Part shown: one piece after another, positions 59,712-64,000 of the stretch
Layout of the letters: the number at the start of each line of letters is the position of its first letter
Numbering within the stretch: the first letter of the stretch is position 1
Source: Sphagnum compactum
Taxonomy: Eukaryota; Bryophyta; Sphagnopsida; Sphagnales
DNA length: 64,000 nucleotides
Direction of reading: 5' to 3'
Assembly (NCBI GenBank): GCA_965153455.1
Contig: OZ234499.1
Location: 10,288,271-10,352,270, forward strand
Program-made: the position numbers and the translations under genes
The notes under the pieces: generated by a model
What the model saw: the letters and a program-made list of their open reading frames with translations, nothing else
Told to the model about the DNA's origin: nothing
Database searches by the model: none

Positions 59712-62700
59712 ATGGATCATGATCATGATCATGGGTCCTTGGATTTCAATATGTACCGAGAGCTTTCCATGACCAATCTATGCAGCTTGGAGGAGGAGGA
59801 ATCGTCGTCGTCTTCTGCTGCAGAAGATGTTACTTCTACTGCTCAATGGGATCAAGATCAATCCCAAGAAGCCGCCTCAAGATCATCACCGCCGTCACCA
59901 TCATCATCACCTGGACGCTTGGCGCGCAAGCGTCCAGCAGCTGCTGCAACCTCCTCGTCGTCGATCCATTCTCCTTCTTCGTCTATTTCCTTCCCTGCTC
60001 TTCACATCGATATAATTCCCGATGATTGCAATTCTCCCAGCCGGGAGTACTCGACCGACTGTCCAGCAGCGTCGTCGTCGTCTACCGCAGCAGCTTCAGC
60101 TGGCTCATGCTCGACGACCGAATCTTATGTTACAGATCAGGCCGATGCTGCAGCCAGGTGGCATACATTGCCTAGTACTGCATCATGTGCCACAAGAATT
60201 GAACCTCGGGGTAGTCCAGTGAGCGGGGAAACAATTTGGTCGTCGAGAGGTTCTTACAATCGACCTAATGATCTAGTAGTGGTTGTCGATGATGAGACTT
60301 ACATGAGCGATGATTCCATGAGTGGTCAAGATGATGATCCCTGGAATGCAGAAGACGAAGCTTTTGACGAAGAGAATGTACGACTCAGCTGCGAGCAGCT
60401 TGAATCCAACTTGCATGCCCGGTACGACGTCCTTGCGTTTGATGGGAGAACAGGGAGAACTACTGTTGATCATGCAGGAAAAGAACAGAGTTCCTTCAAT
60501 TGCGACGCCGCGGCAGATGCTGCAGCAAAACTCCAGCTACAAGAAGCTGCTGCTTCACAAGAGAAAGATTTGGAGTTTGATACTGCATCCTCAAGAGCAT
60601 CTTCGCAGCATGCTGCTAGTCGAATTTGCAGCGTTGTAAGAACAAGGAGAAGCTGGTCGCAGCCGGCGTCGCCAGTTGCAGCAACCAAAGCGTACAAACT
60701 GTCAATCAACCCAGATAGGACAATACAATTCTCAGGTCCTCTGCCGCGGCTGCATCATCATCTTCATTCTCTCGTCGTCAGTGGCGGCGGTGGCGGCTCA
60801 CCGAAAATTCACGATCCCGCAATCGACGAATTCACAGCTACAGCTTCAAGCCCAGTTCCGACCCCGAGACGTTCCGGCAACTACGGGCTGTTTCGAACTC
60901 ACCCATCTTCCAAAGTGAACCCTGGCCGGATCCATCTCGACCCCGACGAGCTCAGTCTCAGATCCCCCTCACCTCTGCACGGTCGACACGGCGAAATTGA
61001 AGAAGAAGAAGCAGAATTCGGCTGGTCCGACTTCGCTGCCCAAGAAGCTGCTCCTGCCGTCAGCCCTGGTCGCTACTTCGACGCCCTCGAAGGCCCCGAG
61101 CTCGAAAAGCCCAAGGTACTATCTTGCAAGCTCCTTCCTCCTTCCTGCAACAGTGGCTGCAGAGCTCTAGTGATGTTTCCAGAAATCTGTCTCTGTCTCT
61201 CTGTGTTTCACATTCTCCGGTCATGGACAGGACTCTGAGGATTTGCTGTTGCCGAGCGACGAGCTCTGGCCTTTTCTCCTGCGCTTTCCCATCGGGGTTT
61301 TCCGCATCAGCCTTGGACTAGGCTGCCAAAGCATCTTGTGGCGCGATCTTCACGAGCTGCAATGCATGCAGAGCTTCATCTACGCCCCGTACGTGATCTC
61401 GGAGGTCATATGGTGGCTGGCGCTCGCGACTCTCCTTCTCCTCACCATCATCTACATTGCCAAGTGCGTGGTGTACTTCGAAGCCGTCCGCCGAGAGTTT
61501 TACCACCCAGTACGCGTCAACTACTTCTTCTCACCGTGGATCACTGCGCTCTTTCTCGCACAGGCTGTTCCTCAGTACTTGAGCTTCAACACCACCACTA
61601 GCACCAAATCCACGACTCCTTTACAGCTCTCTGGACCAAGTCCTGCACTCTGGTGCGTGGTGATGACACCCATTTTAGCACTGGAGCTGAAGCTCTATGG
61701 ACAGTGGTTGTCGGGAGGAGAAAGACGTCTCTCCAAAGTTGCCAATCCTTCTACCCACATGTCAGTGGTGGGGAATTTCGCGGGTGCGAAAGTGGCAGCG
61801 CTTGTGGGATGGAGAGAAGCGGCCATCCTCTTCTGGGCAGTGGGTCTTGCGCATTACCTGGTGCTGTTCGTCACTCTCTATCAGCGATTGCCTACCAACG
61901 TGGTGCTTCCCAAAGAGATGCACCCCGTCTACTTCCTCTTTGTCGCTGTTCCCAGCAGTGCAAGCGTCGCCTGGAGGTACATCACAGGACGATTTGGGAG
62001 CGTGTGCAAGATCCTCTTCTTCATCTCCCTCTTCCTCTACAGCTCCCTGGTATGTCTTTTTGTATGTGTGTATGTATGTTTGCATGTTTGCATAATACCA
62101 AACAGACCACCCTAAACCCCAATTCTTTCTTTCTTCTTCATCACCCATGCATCTTCCTGCTTCTAGACTGTTGAATCCCGAGAGCTTCTCAACTTTCCAT
62201 TAGGGGTTCTAACAAGGAATTTGTTTGTGGGTGGTGCTTTTGTTTTCTCGCAGGGTGTTCGATTCAACTTCTTCAGAGGATGCAGGTACAGCACTGGCAC
62301 TACAAACATCTTTGCTGCCGTGTTATCAATCTTAGACAGCAATGCCACCTTTCATTAAGCTAGCTTGAAAGAGAGCTGTGTGTGTGTGTGTGTGTCTCTC
62401 TGGCTCTGTGCATATACAAGCCGCAATCAGTTTTGGCTTGGAAGTGTAGTAGACAGAGTATGGAGGTTTCTCCCAAAGTTGGTGAGTGTGCAAGGGTTTA
62501 GGGTTTAGTGGGTTGGCAGCCAGGGTTTTTGAAAGTGTTGATGTGTATTGTTGGGACTTTTTTTGTTGCAGGTTTTCAGTTCTATGGTGGGCGTATACTT
62601 TTCCCATGACAGTGGCTGCAATAGCTGCAATCCAATACTCCAAGGAAGTAACAACATCTCTTACACAAGCATTGGCATTGCTGCTATCATTCACTGCATC

Positions 62701-63022
62701 ACTCATGGTCCTTCTCCTCTTCATCTTTACTCTCCTCCATGCATTTGTATGGAAGTCACTCTTCCCCAATGATATGGCAATTGCTATTACTGCCACTAAA
62801 CACAATAGAAATAAAGTCAGAATGTCAAAACAGAGCAGCAGCAACAGTCATGGTGATGTTGCTGCTACTGCTGCGGACAAAGAGTTGTTAAACCCTAGTG
62901 TTTTGGTCAACATTAGAGAATTTGGAATCAAAGAAGGAAAGGGGTGTTTCCCTCACATGAAAAAAATGTCAAGTTTGGCACCCTCTCTCAATCCTTCAGC
63001 TGTGTTTGAAGTTGGGAGGTGA
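59712..63022 (+). CDS. SLAC1/SLAH-type anion channel 'b', four exons, 901 aa
   Basis: Same family as the channel at 7.8-10.5 kb: a plasma-membrane S-type anion channel with ten helices. Exons are 59712-61115, 61231-62049, 62254-62285 and 62572-63022, 2706 bases in one frame with GT-AG introns. The ATG at 59712 was chosen; the frame extends upstream only to a TTG. The N-terminal soluble region is 468 aa, much longer than in known SLAC1 (556 aa in all in Arabidopsis). It has Ser and acidic runs, a basophilic kinase-like site RTRRSWS near residues 310-316, and the family motif RYFDALEGPELEKPK at its end. The membrane domain has WPFLLRFPIGVFR, YFEAVRREFYHPVRVNYFF, LELKLYGQWLSGGERRLSKV, NPSTHMSVVGNF, WWAYTFPMT and LFPNDMAIAIT. 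Exon 3 is only 32 bases (VRFNFFRGC). Compared with channel 'a' there is one extra intron before the micro-exon and a Thr/Ser-rich insertion after QAVPQYLSF. Confidence 0.93.
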
Positions 63023-63585
63023 GCTGAAACCTACATTATGCTCATGATTTTTGTCTGCTCACTCTTGTAGAATCTTACTTACTGACATTCATTGGAGCTT
63101 AAGTCACATTTGCAATTGCAAAGACGGGCAATCTCCACGATGCAAATATCTTCCCAATCACCTGAGGATTAGAACATGTTTACAGAGGATCAAAGTGTAA
63201 TTTTCCAAATCAATAAAATGTTTACCACATTGATGTAAAATGTAAAATTGCGGTAAACCCATCCTGTAAAAACCTTCCCTGAGATGGTAGAAGACTGTCA
63301 GCTTCTTCTTCCTTACATTACTTCTCACGGTCATTTATGTTTCCATTTACCATACTTCCTACACCATATCCTGGACAAATGACAGTAGTTTAGCCTGCCA
63401 TTATTCTCAATGATTCTGACAGCTCCTGATAGTTGCTGTAGATGAGTAGATACTAATCATTGACCCAAAGTTTAGAAACCCTGACAGGGTTGAGTGCTGG
63501 ATGTGAAATTCGATATGTATGATTCATGTACAAAGACTTCAAAAAATATACAAAAGAAATCCACAAGAGGAAGCAGACAATCTAC
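63023..63585. other. Convergent intergenic region between SLAC-b and WD40 gene
   Basis: SLAC-b (+) and the WD40 gene (-) end tail to tail here. AATAAA at 63212-63217, about 190 bases after the SLAC-b stop, is a fair polyadenylation signal. Nothing else is seen. Confidence 0.5.
63212..63217 (+). terminator. Putative polyadenylation signal of SLAC-b
   Basis: AATAAA lies about 190 bases downstream of the SLAC-b stop in the sense strand. Confidence 0.5.
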
Positions 63586-64000
63586 TCAACTTGATCCTCC
63601 ACTATTCACCAGTTGCTGATTTTGTTGTAATGATGATGGTGGGTACAAAGACCATAAAGCGATTGTAGAATCCCTTGATGAAGTTGCCATCCATTTCATG
63701 TCTTCCCGAAACGTTACTCCTGTTACCTGGTTTTTGCAAACACCAATGCAGCAGTGTTTTTTCAGCAGATCTGGAAACCCAAAATCATGGGTTTCTTCTT
63801 CTACCAGATGCTAAACAATCTTGCACACTGGTGGGTTGACCTCCAAGGTTGAAAATGCAAGGGAAGAGAGTTCAAGACATACTGTTTCCGTATGGTATCT
63901 GAGAATAGCGAGAGGCTTCCTGCGTTTGTAATCGTAAATACGTACCCTGTTCTTAAACACACCACTTCTGCCATATCAACTCATGCAAAGGGAGTTGGAG
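63586..64000 (-). CDS. WD40-repeat protein, C-terminal two exons (partial, runs off right edge)
   Basis: Minus-strand exons 63946-63883 and 63726-63586. The first encodes VRIYDYKRRKPLAILRYHTE, the end of one WD-like blade. The second starts VTGVTFREDMKWMATSSRDS and continues TIALWSLYPPSS, a full last blade with the D and W positions expected of WD40 repeats, then a Gln/Ser-rich tail and a TGA at 63586-63588. Acceptor and donor signals are canonical (ACAG before exon, GTATGT after the first exon, CCAG before the second) and phases agree. The rest of the gene lies beyond base 64000, so the specific WD40 subfamily cannot be told. Upstream bases 63947-64000 are intron. Confidence 0.8.

Overview
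The window is nuclear DNA from a land plant. Its genes have short GT-AG introns, long AT-rich gene-poor stretches separate the genes, TTTAGGG telomere-type repeats occur, and the families are plant ones: SLAC/SLAH anion channels, an A-type cytochrome P450, a DUF604 glycosyltransferase and the archaeal-type 3-dehydroquinate synthase (DHQS) homologue of plants. A complete-looking delta-tubulin gene argues for a plant with flagellated sperm (bryophyte, lycophyte, fern, cycad or Ginkgo) rather than a flowering plant or conifer; a fern or lycophyte is my guess but the sequence does not settle it. All gene models were built by hand from reading frames, splice signals and phase, so splice sites need transcript support.

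Layout. 1.1-1.8 kb (-): frameshifted relic of hydroxymethylglutaryl-CoA lyase. 2.9-5.65 kb (-): delta-tubulin, five exons, one GC-AG intron. 7.85-10.46 kb (-): SLAC/SLAH anion channel 'a', three exons. 10.5-22.3 kb: AT-rich, no gene seen. 24.0-26.5 kb (+): cytochrome P450, three exons. 27.4-30.7 kb (-): DUF604 type II membrane glycosyltransferase, with a stop-free in-frame last intron. 30.7-34.1 kb: divergent intergenic region with many simple repeats. 34.1-39.7 kb (+): a 12-exon gene whose phases join a universal-stress-protein-like (USP) domain to archaeal-type DHQS; it is laced with minisatellites. 39.7-58 kb: gene-poor and AT-rich, with a MITE-like inverted repeat, TAGGTAGG repeats, and minus-strand decayed ORFs (44.7-53.4 kb) that look like relics of an unrecognised family. 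59.7-63.0 kb (+): SLAC/SLAH 'b', four exons, with a very long N-terminal region. 63.6 kb to the right edge (-): the last two exons of a WD40 protein.

The genes are not an operon or an obvious cluster. The two anion-channel paralogues lie about 50 kb apart in opposite orientation and share the first and last intron positions, so they look like an old local duplication. The most notable candidate is the USP-DHQS fusion: the linking intron keeps phase, the summed exons make one 847-codon frame, and I know of no described protein with this architecture. Other items of interest are the delta-tubulin gene, an exitron-like segment in the glycosyltransferase, four separate minisatellites in one gene, and a strong G-quadruplex motif near 57.9 kb.
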